Origin: an uncultured Prevotella sp.
GTDB taxonomy: Bacteria; Bacteroidota; Bacteroidia; Bacteroidales; Bacteroidaceae
DNA length: 45,091 nucleotides
Assembly: GCA_900319905.1 (NCBI GenBank)
Contig: ONQB01000025.1
Coordinates: forward strand, 1-45,091
Reading direction: 5' to 3'
Part shown: in pieces, positions 25,284-34,412 of the stretch
Numbering within the stretch: the stretch's first letter is position 1
Layout of the letters: each line of letters opens with the position of its first letter
Position numbers and translations under genes: made by a program
The notes under the pieces: generated by a model
The model's input: only the letters and a program-made list of their open reading frames with translations
The model's database searches: none
Told to the model about the DNA's origin: nothing

Positions 25284-25692
25284 TGATCGACGACAAACCT
25301 TTAGAACGAAAGTTGACTGGTGGTACTGGCTACTCTGCTTTGTGATGCTTCCTTTTGGGGTCTTCTCATTGGGTGATAGTTGGTTTGCAAGCTTCCTGCT
25401 GTGGGTTATGACGATATATATGTTTTCGCTCACGTTCCTCACTCGTTATGTTATTGAGGGCGAGAACCTGACAGTGTTCTATGGTTTCTTTATGAAGAAG
25501 CGTATTTCAGTCAACGCCATCTCCTCCATCCGGCCCACGCATAGTCCCCTTGCGTCTCCGGCCTTGTCGTTGCATCGGCTCTCTATAAGCTACAACAAAT
25601 ATGATGAAATTCTCGTGTCGCCAAAAGATCAAGAGGCTTTTGTAGCCAAGCTGAAAGCGCTCAATCCGCATATTATGACAGACGAGAGATAA
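25276..25692 (+). CDS. bacterial PH-domain membrane protein
   Basis: A 138-aa protein with two membrane helices in the first 57 residues (WWYWLLCFVMLPFGVFSLG and SFLLWVMTIYMFSLTFL). A C-terminal bacterial PH-like domain (bPH, former DUF1200 type) follows: RYVIEGENLTVFYGFFMKKRISVNAISSIRPTH and ISYNKYDEILVSPKDQEAFVAKL. The conserved pattern is a strand-rich core ending in a helix that carries the F/L-x-x-L register. It overlaps the kinase-RapZ gene by 8 nt, which implies translational coupling, and lies 43 nt before the MurU-like gene. Biochemical role unknown. Confidence 0.82.
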   Translation: MDNDRRQTFRTKVDWWYWLLCFVMLPFGVFSLGDSWFASFLLWVMTIYMFSLTFLTRYVIEGENLTVFYGFFMKKRISVNAISSIRPTHSPLASPALSLHRLSISYNKYDEILVSPKDQEAFVAKLKALNPHIMTDER

Positions 25693-25735
25693 AAACAAAT
25701 CGTGTGTTGACACTTTAAGGTTATGTAAATTCTGT

Positions 25736-26566
25736 ATGATGAAACAGGCAATGATATTCGCGGCCGGGCTTGGTACCCGCCTCAAACCGCTCACAGACCA
25801 TATGCCAAAGGCTTTGGTTGAAGTAGACGGCCAATCGTTGTTGGAAAGAGTCATTAAACGACTCGCAGATGCTAACTTCGATCATCTGGTGGTCAATGTG
25901 CATCATTTCTCCGGACAGATTATTGATTTCCTTCGTGATCACGACAACTTCGGACTCGACATTCAGGTGAGCGATGAGACCGATGCACTGCTGGATACGG
26001 GTGGTGGCATTAGAAAGGCACAGCAACTGTTCGACCTGCACTATCCCATCCTTATTCATAATGTCGACATTCTGAGCAATCTCGACCTTGACCGGTTCTA
26101 TCGGCTCAACGATAAGACAATGTGCTGCGACTGTGGCGTGCCCCATGTCAGGATTGGTGCTCGGCTGTTGGTCAGCTGGCGCAAGACGAAACGCTATCTC
26201 GTGTTCAATGACCAGATGAGGCTCGTGGGCTGGGTCAATCTAAGCACAGGTGAGGTGAAGAGCCCCTTTGCCGAGGTAAGAACGGCTTTGGAGCAACAGC
26301 AATATCCCATGGACGCCACCGATGAGCCGATGGTCATTGCCGATCACTACCATTTATTTGCCTTCAGTGGCATCCATACGTTCTATCCTTGCCTCTTCCC
26401 CTTGATGGCGGATTACCCAAGTAAATTCTCGATTGTAGACTTCTATCTTGGACAATGTGGCAAGCTGCCTATTGTAGGTTATAACAAGACCGACCTCAAA
26501 CTGATGGATGTCGGAAAACTGGATACGCTGCATGATGCAGAACGCTTCCTTAGAGAATTAGGTTAA
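25736..26566 (+). CDS. murU: MurU-like nucleotidyltransferase
   Basis: NTP-transferase of 276 aa. The signature is GLGTRLKPLTDHMPKALVEVDG near the N-terminus, then VNVHHFSGQIIDFL and LLDTGGGIRKAQQLF, and the metal-binding Asp in ILIHNVDILSN. These fit MurU, which makes UDP-MurNAc from MurNAc-1-phosphate made by AmgK, bypassing de novo synthesis and giving fosfomycin tolerance in Pseudomonas. Related glucose-1-phosphate or mannose-1-phosphate transferases cannot be excluded from sequence alone. The AmgK-like kinase two genes upstream makes MurU the best call. Two consecutive ATG codons open the gene; either could be used. Confidence 0.8.
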   Translation: MMKQAMIFAAGLGTRLKPLTDHMPKALVEVDGQSLLERVIKRLADANFDHLVVNVHHFSGQIIDFLRDHDNFGLDIQVSDETDALLDTGGGIRKAQQLFDLHYPILIHNVDILSNLDLDRFYRLNDKTMCCDCGVPHVRIGARLLVSWRKTKRYLVFNDQMRLVGWVNLSTGEVKSPFAEVRTALEQQQYPMDATDEPMVIADHYHLFAFSGIHTFYPCLFPLMADYPSKFSIVDFYLGQCGKLPIVGYNKTDLKLMDVGKLDTLHDAERFLRELG

Positions 26567-26575
26567 ATAATATTT

Positions 26576-27550
26576 ATGATACTTCGGACACAAGTACTAT
26601 TTATTCTGTTTCTTCTGGGCGTCTGTAACTCGGACGCCCAAGAGTTTCATGCGGATATGACCACAGAAGTGGAAACAGATTTCAAGAGAAGAACCAATTG
26701 GTTGAATTTGTTGAGACTAAGTCTGTCTGTGAAGTTGGCTCCGAATCTTCATTTAGATGCTTCTACGCTCAGTCTGTGGCAGACGCGTGAATCGGGCGTG
26801 AGTGACGACTATCAGACTTTCTCCAATATCTTTGCCGACAACATGCTCATTGCGCCGGCCGTCTTGGGCCTGTGTTGGGAGAAGGAGGGCTCAAAGCTTT
26901 TCGTGGGCGTGCAGAAGGCGGACGATGTCTTTATCAACTATCATGCATCGGGCCTTTTTACCAACAGTTCTTCAGCTACCTATCCTACGATGTCCATGAA
27001 CTCAAGCATTCCTGTGCATCCAGCTTCCGCGTTCGGCATTTATTATGCTTATTCATCCAAGGGCTGGACGGCGAAGGCCGCTGTCTATAACGGAAAGGCT
27101 GGTAATAAGTTTACTGGACGAGACAATTCTTTTCGCATCTGTCCAAAGTCGGATGGCGTACTCTCTTTATGTACGATCGACTATTGCACCAATAATAATG
27201 TGTATATGCTCGGAGGCTATTTCTATCGGGCTCGCACTGCCGTATTAGGTTATGTGGAGCAGAGCGTCTCACCATCGACCAGCCTCGTTGTTGAGGCATC
27301 AGTGTCACCATCTTGTCATGCCGAGTGTAAGTCTTACGTGGCAGGCGGTCTCACACAGTCGATCAAGAAGACGGAACTTGGCCTGATCACTAACTACGTC
27401 CGTCTGGCAGATGGCAAGGAATGGACCATAGAGGGCACGGCCAAGGTATTGTTCATGGAAAACCTCTATGTCCAACCGGCAGTTGATCTAATTGTCACTG
27501 ATGGCAAGACGAATGTGGTCGGATTGCTGCGTGCAGGCTATAGTCTTTGA
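26576..27550 (+). CDS. putative outer-membrane beta-barrel protein (porin-like)
   Basis: A 324-aa exported protein; the signal peptide (1-21) ends SDA-QEF. The remainder is made of alternating polar/hydrophobic strands with aromatic girdle positions (LHLDASTLSLWQ, GLCWEKEGSKLFVGVQKADDV, SKGWTAKAAVYNGKAG, VYMLGGYFYRARTAVLGYVEQ), as expected for a 12- to 16-strand barrel. The middle pattern with ASAFGIYYAYS resembles carbohydrate-selective porins (OprB type), but that is weak. It starts 9 nt after the MurU-like gene and ends the operon, so a route for sugars or muropeptides across the outer membrane is a reasonable guess. Confidence 0.65.
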   Translation: MILRTQVLFILFLLGVCNSDAQEFHADMTTEVETDFKRRTNWLNLLRLSLSVKLAPNLHLDASTLSLWQTRESGVSDDYQTFSNIFADNMLIAPAVLGLCWEKEGSKLFVGVQKADDVFINYHASGLFTNSSSATYPTMSMNSSIPVHPASAFGIYYAYSSKGWTAKAAVYNGKAGNKFTGRDNSFRICPKSDGVLSLCTIDYCTNNNVYMLGGYFYRARTAVLGYVEQSVSPSTSLVVEASVSPSCHAECKSYVAGGLTQSIKKTELGLITNYVRLADGKEWTIEGTAKVLFMENLYVQPAVDLIVTDGKTNVVGLLRAGYSL

Positions 27551-27601
27551 GCAAATTTAAATATTTATTGAAGAAAAGTAGAAGAAGTTAAAGAATTTGT
27601 T

Positions 27602-27609
27602 TATCTTTG
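27602..27609 (+). promoter_or_regulatory. -7 element of the guaA promoter
   Basis: TATCTTTG at 27602-27609 lies 42 nt before the guaA ATG. No good TTTG is present 19-21 nt upstream, so only the -7 part is supported. Confidence 0.45.
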
Positions 27610-27650
27610 CAACGTATTTATACTGAGCATACCATTTCTATTTTTATAAG

Positions 27651-29195
27651 ATGCAACAGAAAATCATCATCTTGGATTTCGGCTCGCAGACGACGCAGCT
27701 TATTGGACGTCGCGTGCGCGAGCTTGATACCTTCTGTGAGATTCTGCCCTACAACAAGTTCCCAAAGGATGATCCGTCGGTCATAGGCGTCATACTGAGT
27801 GGCAGTCCTTATTCAGTACACGACAAAGAGGCTTTCCGTATCGACCTCTCCGAGATTATCGGTCGCTATCCCGTATTGGGTATCTGTTATGGTGCGCAGT
27901 TCATCTCCTTCAGCCAAGGCGGTCGTGTGGAACAGACTGGCACTCGCGAATACGGGCGAGCCAATCTCGAATACATCGATTCGAAGTGCGCTGTGTTTAA
28001 AGGCTTTGACAAAGGTTCGCAGGTGTGGATGAGTCATGGCGACACCATCACGGCCATTCCCGATGGTTATCATGTTACGGCTTCGACAGCCGACGTGAAG
28101 TACGCCGCTTTTGCCAATGAGCAGGAGCGTGTGTGGTGTGTGCAGTTCCATCCGGAGGTCTACCATACCTTACAAGGCACCCAGTTGCTACGTAACTTCG
28201 TGGTCGATATCTGTGGAAGCCGTCAGGAGTGGAGTCCTGCCTCATTTATTGAGAGCACCGTGAAGGAACTGAAGGAACAGATAGGTTCAGACCGTGTCAT
28301 CCTTGGTCTGTCCGGCGGTGTGGACTCGTCGGTCTGCGCAACGCTGCTCAACAAAGCCATTGGCAAGAACCTCACGTGTATCTTCGTCGATCATGGCATG
28401 CTTCGCAAGAATGAATTCAGCAAGGTGATGGAAGCCTATAAGGGTTTGGGCTTGAACGTTATTGGTGTGGATGCATCAGAGCGCTTCTTCAAGGACCTCG
28501 AAGGTGTCACCGACCCTGAGAAGAAACGTAAGATTATCGGCCGCGACTTCGTCGAGGTGTTCAATGCTGAGGCCAAGAAAATCACTGATGCCAAATGGCT
28601 GGCTCAGGGTACCATCTATCCGGACCGCATCGAGAGCTTGAGCATCACTGGCATGACCATTAAGAGTCACCACAATGTGGGTGGACTGCCAAAGGATATG
28701 AAACTTCAGTTGTGCGAACCGCTAAAGTGGTTGTTCAAAGATGAGGTGCGCCGGGTCGGTCATGAGTTGCAGATGCCTGAGCGCTTGATCAAGCGTCATC
28801 CTTTCCCAGGTCCCGGTCTGGCTGTACGTATCTTGGGCGATATCACCCGTGAGAAAGTCCGTATCTTGCAGGATGCCGACGACATCTATATCGAGAAGAT
28901 GCACGACTATAAGATGCCGGACGGGACAAGTCTGTACGACCATGTCTGGCAGGCAGGCACGGTGCTGTTGTCTACCATTCGCTCGGTGGGCGTCATGGGC
29001 GACGAACGCACTTACGAGCATCCGGTTGCACTGCGTGCAGTGACCTCAATGGATGCTATGACAGCCGACTGGGCCCGACTGCCTTATGACTTCATGGCTG
29101 ATGTGTCGAATGAGATCATCAGAAAGGTCAAGGGAGTGAACCGCGTCTGCTACGACATCTCCTCAAAACCGCCATCGACCATTGAGTGGGAGTAA
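27651..29195 (+). CDS. guaA: GMP synthase (glutamine-hydrolysing)
   Basis: Bifunctional enzyme of 514 aa that aminates XMP to GMP in purine synthesis. The class I glutamine amidotransferase domain (1-190) has Cys79 in GICYGAQ and a His/Glu pair in VQFHPEVYH. The ATP-pyrophosphatase P-loop LSGGVDSSV (Ser221) starts the synthetase part. The C-terminal dimerisation domain ends with [15 protein letters not shown], the canonical GuaA C-terminus. A -7 element at 27602 precedes it. A 49-aa gene follows after 3 nt. Confidence 0.97.
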   Translation: MQQKIIILDFGSQTTQLIGRRVRELDTFCEILPYNKFPKDDPSVIGVILSGSPYSVHDKEAFRIDLSEIIGRYPVLGICYGAQFISFSQGGRVEQTGTREYGRANLEYIDSKCAVFKGFDKGSQVWMSHGDTITAIPDGYHVTASTADVKYAAFANEQERVWCVQFHPEVYHTLQGTQLLRNFVVDICGSRQEWSPASFIESTVKELKEQIGSDRVILGLSGGVDSSVCATLLNKAIGKNLTCIFVDHGMLRKNEFSKVMEAYKGLGLNVIGVDASERFFKDLEGVTDPEKKRKIIGRDFVEVFNAEAKKITDAKWLAQGTIYPDRIESLSITGMTIKSHHNVGGLPKDMKLQLCEPLKWLFKDEVRRVGHELQMPERLIKRHPFPGPGLAVRILGDITREKVRILQDADDIYIEKMHDYKMPDGTSLYDHVWQAGTVLLSTIRSVGVMGDERTYEHPVALRAVTSMDAMTADWARLPYDFMADVSNEIIRKVKGVNRVCYDISSKPPSTIEWE

Positions 29196-29198
29196 GCC

Positions 29199-29348
29199 AT
29201 GTCGAAGGTGTTTACACATTTCGGTTCCGACGATGAAACTCGTCGGGCCGAACTGATCAGAACCATCGAACACAGTATCGAACGGCTGAACCTTGGTGAG
29301 TTGGAGGCTCTGTATTACGACCTCGTCGCCAAAGATTATATCAGATAA
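29199..29348 (+). CDS. 49-aa protein trailing guaA
   Basis: A short open frame starting 3 nt after the guaA stop, with no room for its own promoter, so it must share the guaA transcript. The 49 aa (opening MSKVFTHFGSDDETRRAELI, then ERLNLGELEALYYDLVAKDYIR) are mostly helical, balanced in acidic and basic residues, and show no signal or membrane segment. The amphipathic composition and perfect operon spacing argue that it is translated. Function unknown. Confidence 0.65.
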   Translation: MSKVFTHFGSDDETRRAELIRTIEHSIERLNLGELEALYYDLVAKDYIR

Positions 29349-29367
29349 TCGAGAGGAAACTGTATTA

Positions 29368-29616
29368 GAAGTCCGGAAGCTTAGGAGTCCGGAAGTCCGG
29401 AAGCTTAGGAGTCCGGAAGTCCGGAAGTTATGGAGTCCGGAAGTACAGAAGTTGTGAAGTCCGGAAGTTCAGAAGTCCGGAAGTCCAGTCATATGCCTAA
29501 GTGCAAGTAGGTATTGCTATTGTAATGACTGAACTTCCGGACTTCTGAACTTCCGGACTTCACAACTTCTGTACTCCTGAACTTCCGTACTTCTGAACTT
29601 CCGTACTTCTGAACTT
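29368..29616. repeat. large octamer-built inverted repeat between converging genes
   Basis: The left arm has 15 consecutive 8-nt units in perfect register (29368-29487), mostly GAAGTCCG with GAAGCTTA, GGAGTCCG, GAAGTTAT, GAAGTACA, GAAGTTGT and GAAGTTCA, then GTCAT. After a 32-nt loop (29493-29524) the right arm starts ATGAC and carries 11 units as reverse complements, the last running into the mscL stop codon (29615-29617). The six units nearest the loop match between arms almost exactly, including the rare unit GAAGTTGT; further out they diverge. It can act as a shared terminator for guaA and mscL. Confidence 0.9.
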
Positions 29617-30040
29617 ATTTCTTCTCTTTCAGCAGGTCTCGTATTTCCGTTAGCAGCTTCTCTTCGTTGCTTGGCTCGGGTTTGGGAGCGGGAGTTGCAG
29701 ACTTCTCCTCCTTTTTCGTCAAGTGGTTGATGCCCTTCACCAAGAGAAAGACACAGAAGGCGATGATGAGAAAGTCAATCAACGTCTGAATAAAATTGCC
29801 ATAGTTGATGGTGGCAGGTTGCATCTGAATGCCTCCGGCTATCTTCTCGGCTGGAAGCGTGATCTTGAGGTCGGAGAAGTTGACACCGCCGATGAGCCAG
29901 CCAATTGGTGGCATGATGATGTCGTCTACAATGCTGCTTACAATCTTGCCAAAGGCAGCTCCGATGATTACACCGACAGCCATGTCTACTACGTTGCCTT
30001 TCACTGCGAACGCTTTGAACTCGTTTAGAAATTTGCTCAT
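29615..30040 (-). CDS. mscL: large-conductance mechanosensitive channel MscL
   Basis: Membrane channel of 141 aa that opens under membrane tension to release solutes on osmotic downshock. TM1 contains [34 protein letters not shown] with the family's Gly/Ala-rich pore pattern. The periplasmic loop is short, TM2 reads [23 protein letters not shown], and the C-terminal cytoplasmic helix ([12 protein letters not shown]) follows an Ala/Pro-rich linker. Length and order match the family. Its stop codon lies in the outermost unit of the octamer repeat that separates it from guaA. Confidence 0.96.
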   Translation of the reverse strand: MSKFLNEFKAFAVKGNVVDMAVGVIIGAAFGKIVSSIVDDIIMPPIGWLIGGVNFSDLKITLPAEKIAGGIQMQPATINYGNFIQTLIDFLIIAFCVFLLVKGINHLTKKEEKSATPAPKPEPSNEEKLLTEIRDLLKEKK

Positions 30041-30213
30041 GTTTGTACCTTATTTACCTTATTTATATATGAAGATTAGAATTGTCGCCATTTTGCAAAC
30101 TGAATATTGCAAGTGAAAAGGTTTGTAATCTTATTGCAAAGTCAATCGCGATTAATGGCTACATTTTAATTTATTTAATACTCAAAGCCACTGCAAAATT
30201 AGAAAATAATTTG

Positions 30214-30221
30214 TATCTTTG
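30214..30221 (+). promoter_or_regulatory. -7 element of the gapA promoter
   Basis: TATCTTTG at 30214-30221 lies 69 nt before the gapA ATG; the -33 box is not clear. The AT-rich spacer from 30041 holds nothing else that I can identify. Confidence 0.5.
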
Positions 30222-30290
30222 CGGTCGCAAAAAGGAAAAATATTATCAGACAAATCATTTTATAAACCTTTAAAATAAAATTAAAGTAAA

Positions 30291-31361
30291 ATGGCAAACG
30301 TTAAAGTAGCTATCAATGGCTTTGGCCGTATTGGCCGCCTGGCATTCCGTCAGATGTTCGCAGCTCCTGGTTATGAGGTTGTTGCAATCAACGATCTTAC
30401 CAGCCCGAAGATGCTGGCTCACCTTCTGAAGTATGACACCACTCACGGTGGCTATCAGGGCATCATCGGTCAGGAGCCTGTTCACACGGTTTCTTACGAC
30501 GATACTCCGTTCACTGAGAATGGTAAAGAGGCTGCTGGTTTCATCTCTGTTGATGGTAAGAAGATCACCATCTACAAAGAGAAGGATGCAGCTAACCTGC
30601 CTTGGGGTGCTCTGAACATCGATGTTGTTCTCGAGTGCACTGGCTTCTATACTTCTAAGGAAAAGAGCATGGCTCACATCAAGGCCGGTGCTAAGAAGGT
30701 TGTGATTTCTGCTCCTGCAGGCAATGACCTGAAGACCATCGTGTTCAATGTGAACAACGAAACTCTGACCAAGGACGACCAGATCATCAGCGCTGCTTCT
30801 TGCACCACTAACTGCTTGGCTCCTATGGCAAAGGCTCTGAACGATAAGTATCCTATCCAGGCTGGTATCATGCAGACCATTCACGCTTACACTGGCGACC
30901 AGATGATTCTTGACGGTCCTCAGCGCAAGGGTAACCTCCGCCGCAGCCGTGCAGGTGCTTGCAACATCACTCCTGCTTCTTCTGGTGCTGCTAAGGCTAT
31001 CGGCCTCGTTCTTCCTGAGCTGAACGGCAAGCTCATCGGTGCTGCTCAGCGCGTTCCTGTGCCAGATGGTTCTACAACTCTGCTCTATGCCGTTGTTAAG
31101 GGCAAGGACGTTACTGTTGAGAGCGTCAACGCTGCTATGAAGGCTGAGGCTAACGAGAGCTTCGGTTACAACGACGAGGAGATCGTTTCTTCTGATATCC
31201 TCGGCATGCGCTACGGCTCGCTGTTCGATGCTACTCAGACCATGGTTGTGAAGCTCGACGACGACACCTATGAGGTGCAGGTCGTTTCTTGGTACGACAA
31301 TGAGAACTCTTACACTTCTCAGATGGTTCGCACCATCAAGTACTTCGCTGAGCTGAAGTAA
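30291..31361 (+). CDS. gapA: glyceraldehyde-3-phosphate dehydrogenase, type I
   Basis: Glycolytic enzyme of 356 aa, about 20 residues longer than typical GapA. NAD-binding [17 protein letters not shown], the catalytic Cys171 in [12 protein letters not shown], the substrate loop [13 protein letters not shown], and closing [16 protein letters not shown] identify it. Asp at NDLTSPKM indicates NAD specificity as in other glycolytic forms. The extra length seems to come from small insertions around 50-90. Codon use is strongly biased, as for groEL, which points to high expression. A terminator follows at 31393. Confidence 0.97.
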   Translation: MANVKVAINGFGRIGRLAFRQMFAAPGYEVVAINDLTSPKMLAHLLKYDTTHGGYQGIIGQEPVHTVSYDDTPFTENGKEAAGFISVDGKKITIYKEKDAANLPWGALNIDVVLECTGFYTSKEKSMAHIKAGAKKVVISAPAGNDLKTIVFNVNNETLTKDDQIISAASCTTNCLAPMAKALNDKYPIQAGIMQTIHAYTGDQMILDGPQRKGNLRRSRAGACNITPASSGAAKAIGLVLPELNGKLIGAAQRVPVPDGSTTLLYAVVKGKDVTVESVNAAMKAEANESFGYNDEEIVSSDILGMRYGSLFDATQTMVVKLDDDTYEVQVVSWYDNENSYTSQMVRTIKYFAELK

Positions 31362-31392
31362 TACCCGTACTGAATATTACGGTTTAATATAG

Positions 31393-31435
31393 ACTGCATC
31401 AGAGGTTCCACGGAACTTTTGGTGCAGTTTTTTTT
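31393..31435 (+). terminator. intrinsic terminator of gapA
   Basis: ACTGCA (31393-31398) pairs with TGCAGT (31423-31428), with inner pairing GGTTCC/GGAACT-like, followed by eight T (31428-31435). Confidence 0.85.
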
Positions 31436-31576
31436 GTTGTTGTATCTCTGTCAAACATATTTGACCATCATTATTGCTACACCATTGCTACACCGAAACG
31501 AAGCTGACAAGCAACTTTGATAATTCGACATTACATTTTTTTCGTTAAAAAGTTAATAGGTTACAAAAGAATTGCG

Positions 31577-31584
31577 TACCTTTG
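31577..31584 (+). promoter_or_regulatory. -7 element of the nuo operon promoter
   Basis: TACCTTTG at 31577-31584 lies 52 nt before nuoA. The -33 box is weak (TTAA at 31552-31555). Confidence 0.5.
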
Positions 31585-31636
31585 TAGCGTCTTAAGAAGG
31601 CTTATTTGAAATCATTAAAATAACGTTATTATCTTT

Positions 31637-31987
31637 ATGCAATTCATTCTGTTAATCACCGTTTTGCTGACGGCTGTCACCTTGGTGCTTGGCGCTTTTG
31701 TCATCGCTAAGTTGATTGGTCCCCGTTCGTACAATCCGGTGAAGGGTGAGCCGTTCGAGTGTGGCGTACCCACACGTGGTAGTAGCTGGTTGCCAATGCA
31801 TTCCGGTTATTATCTGTTTGCCATCCTTTTCCTGGTGTTCGACATTGAGACAGTGTTCCTGTATCCGTGGGCCGTGGTTGTCAAGCAGTTTGGAAGTCTG
31901 GCGCTTGTGAGCATCTCGTTCTTCCTCGTAGTTTTGGTTTTAGGCTTGGCATATGCCTGGCGGAAAGGAGCGTTGGAATGGAAGTAA
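31637..31987 (+). CDS. nuoA: NADH-quinone oxidoreductase subunit A
   Basis: Membrane subunit of complex I, 116 aa, with three transmembrane helices and the family's conserved loop EPFECGVPTRGSSW before TM2 (YYLFAILFLVFDIETVFLYPWA). It helps couple the peripheral arm to the membrane arm near the quinone site. First gene of the 11-gene nuo operon. Its end overlaps nuoB by 10 nt. Confidence 0.95.
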   Translation: MQFILLITVLLTAVTLVLGAFVIAKLIGPRSYNPVKGEPFECGVPTRGSSWLPMHSGYYLFAILFLVFDIETVFLYPWAVVVKQFGSLALVSISFFLVVLVLGLAYAWRKGALEWK

Positions 31988-32790
31988 GAAAGCCACACAT
32001 CAAGAGCATTCCTTACAACGAGTTTAAGGACAACGATACACTCGAGAATATTGCCAACGAGCTCAACGAGGGCGGCGTAAATGTCGTGCTTGGCTCGCTC
32101 GATCAGATGATCAACTGGGGTCGTAGCAATTCGTTGTGGTCACTTACCTTTGGTACTTCGTGCTGTGGAATTGAGTTCATGGCTGTGGGTTGTGCACGTT
32201 ATGACTTCTCACGCTTTGGCTTCGAGGTGACACGTAACTCTGCGCGTCAGGCCGACCTGATTATGTGCGCTGGTACGATCACCAACAAGATGGCTCCTGT
32301 CTTCAAGCGTCTTTACGATGAAATGGCTGAGCCTAAGTACGTGGTAGCTGTCGGCGGTTGCACCATTTCTGGTGGTCCTTTCAAGAAAAGCTACAGCGTT
32401 GTGCGTGGTATTGACGAGATTGTACCCGTGGATGTGTATATCCCAGGTTGTCCCCCACGTCCGGAAGCCATTCTCTATGGCATGATGCAGTTGCAACGCA
32501 AGGTGAAAGTCGAGAAGTTCTTTGGTGGTGCCAATCACAAGATGAACAATGAAGAGCGCGAGGATAGCATGAAGCTCGGCGGTCTTCACGGCATCAGCAA
32601 TGAGAACCTTTCTGCTGCAAAGATTGGAGACAAACAACCAATCATCGTTACAGAATCACCTAATAAGGAAGACGTCGAGGCGCTTGACAAAGAACTCATC
32701 GCACTTGAGAAGAAGGGCGCTGAGTTTGAGGTGAATAAAAGTCAAACTGAAGGAACTGCCGCCAATGGTGACGGACAGGCTTCTAAATAA
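31978..32790 (+). CDS. nuoB: NADH-quinone oxidoreductase subunit B with long C-terminal extension
   Basis: Subunit that carries cluster N2, the last iron-sulfur cluster before quinone. 270 aa from the ATG at 31978, which overlaps nuoA; a longer upstream frame is not used. The conserved ligands are Cys62 and Cys63 in TSCCGIEFMA, the Cys of GGCTISGG and that of PGCPPRPEA. The conserved part ends near residue 185. The last 85 or so residues (rich in Glu, Lys, Asn) are an extension not found in the short enterobacterial NuoB, apparently disordered, of unknown role. Confidence 0.94.
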   Translation: MEVRKPHIKSIPYNEFKDNDTLENIANELNEGGVNVVLGSLDQMINWGRSNSLWSLTFGTSCCGIEFMAVGCARYDFSRFGFEVTRNSARQADLIMCAGTITNKMAPVFKRLYDEMAEPKYVVAVGGCTISGGPFKKSYSVVRGIDEIVPVDVYIPGCPPRPEAILYGMMQLQRKVKVEKFFGGANHKMNNEEREDSMKLGGLHGISNENLSAAKIGDKQPIIVTESPNKEDVEALDKELIALEKKGAEFEVNKSQTEGTAANGDGQASK

Positions 32791-32804
32791 ATAGGGTATA
32801 AGAG

Positions 32805-34379
32805 ATGAAATTAGACAACAAAGAATTCGGCTTTGACAACTTTAGCGCCGAGATGGCGAAGTTGAAGAACGACCAGCATTTCGATTACCTTGTTACTATT
32901 GTAGGCGAGGACTTCGGTGAGGAAGGCCTCGGTTGTATCTACATTCTTGAGAATACCAAGAATCATGAGCGCATCAGCGTTAAGCAGATTGCGAAGAAAG
33001 TAGGGGAGACGGATTACGTTATTCCTTCTGTCATCAAGTTATGGCATGACGCAGATCTGCTTGAGCGCGAGGTGTTCGATTTCCTTGGTATTAAGTTCCT
33101 GGGTCATCCCGATATGCGCCGTCTCTTCCTTCGTAATGATTTCGAAGGTTATCCTCTTCGTAAGGATTTCGATATGAGTCCGGAGCACAACCGCTTCCCG
33201 ATGACCGATGAACCGGAGAGTGACTGGACATCTGAGTGGAATCTCAATCAGTTTGGCGAACTCGTCGAGACCAAGCACCGTTTGTTTGATACCGACGACT
33301 TTGTGATGAACTTCGGTCCTAACCACCCGTCAATGCATGGTGTGCTTCGCCTGCAGACTGTCGTTAATGGTGAGACCGTCAAGCGTATCTATCCTCATCT
33401 TGGCTATATCCATCGTGGTATTGAGAAAATGATGGAGAATATGACCTATCCTCAGACTCTCGCATTGACCGACCGTCTTAATTACCTCTGTGCCATGACC
33501 AACCGTCATGCGCTGGTAGGTGTCATCGAGGAAGCTATGGGTGTGGAGCTTAGCGATCGTATCAAGTACATCCGTACCATCATGGATGAGTTGCAGCGTA
33601 TCGACAACCACTTGTTGTTCCTCGGCACCTGTGCACAGGACCTTTCAGCCTTGACGGCGTTCCTGTACTGCATGCGCGACCGTGAGCATGTGCTCAATGT
33701 GATGGAAGAGACAACGGGTGGCCGACTCATTCAGAACTACTATCGAATTGGCGGCTTACAGGCAGACATCGATCCTAATTTCGTTGCCAATACAAAGGCA
33801 CTTTGCAAGTATCTTGAGCCGATGGTTCAGGAATATCTTGACGTGTTTGGCGACAACGTCATTACTCACCAACGTCTTGAGGGTGTTGGCCCGATGAATG
33901 AGCCTGACTGCATCAACTATGGTGTGACCGGTCCTGCAGGTCGTGCTTCCGGCTGGCACAATGATGTGCGCAAGAATCATCCTTACGCCCTTTACGATAA
34001 GGTAGATTTTGATGAGATTACCGGTACCGACGGTGATTCAATGACTCGCTACATGATTCACATTAAGGAGATTTATCAGAGCTTGAGAATCATCAACCAG
34101 CTGATTGACAATATTCCGGAGGGTGATTTCTACATCAAACAGAAGCCCATCATCAAGGTTCCTGAAGGACAGTGGTGGTTCTCAGTCGAAGGTGGTGCCG
34201 GTGAGTTTGGTGTCTATCTTGACAGCCGTGGCGATAAGAGTCCTTATCGTGTGAAGTTGCGCCCGATGGGTCTCACGCTTGCAGGTGCTTTCGACAAGAT
34301 GTTGCGTGGTCAGAAGATTGCCGACCTCATTGCAACTGGTGCAGCTATCGACTTCGTGATTCCTGACTTGGACAGATAA
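32805..34379 (+). CDS. nuoCD: NADH-quinone oxidoreductase subunit C/D fusion
   Basis: Fused NuoC-NuoD of 524 aa, as in E. coli. Residues 1 to about 150 are the NuoC part (30-kDa type; HDADLLEREVFDFLGIKFLGHPDMRRLFL). The NuoD part (49-kDa type) begins near residue 165 with MNFGPNHPSMHGVLRL, whose His is the quinone-ligand position, and includes GYIHRGIEKMMENMTY and DIDPNFV. It ends DFVIPDLDR, with the Asp/Arg typical of NuoD. It forms the quinone-binding cavity together with NuoB. Confidence 0.96.
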   Translation: MKLDNKEFGFDNFSAEMAKLKNDQHFDYLVTIVGEDFGEEGLGCIYILENTKNHERISVKQIAKKVGETDYVIPSVIKLWHDADLLEREVFDFLGIKFLGHPDMRRLFLRNDFEGYPLRKDFDMSPEHNRFPMTDEPESDWTSEWNLNQFGELVETKHRLFDTDDFVMNFGPNHPSMHGVLRLQTVVNGETVKRIYPHLGYIHRGIEKMMENMTYPQTLALTDRLNYLCAMTNRHALVGVIEEAMGVELSDRIKYIRTIMDELQRIDNHLLFLGTCAQDLSALTAFLYCMRDREHVLNVMEETTGGRLIQNYYRIGGLQADIDPNFVANTKALCKYLEPMVQEYLDVFGDNVITHQRLEGVGPMNEPDCINYGVTGPAGRASGWHNDVRKNHPYALYDKVDFDEITGTDGDSMTRYMIHIKEIYQSLRIINQLIDNIPEGDFYIKQKPIIKVPEGQWWFSVEGGAGEFGVYLDSRGDKSPYRVKLRPMGLTLAGAFDKMLRGQKIADLIATGAAIDFVIPDLDR

Positions 34380-34412
34380 TCTTCAGTTATTTAACTAATT
34401 AATCATAAGAAG

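Noticed and set aside
23976-25442. 488-codon open frame on the minus strand
   Set aside because: It lies opposite the kinase-RapZ gene, whose plus-strand product has clear family motifs; the antisense product has none.
31867-31977. Upstream extension of nuoB
   Set aside because: It lies inside nuoA; the ATG at 31978 gives the normal NuoB N-terminus.
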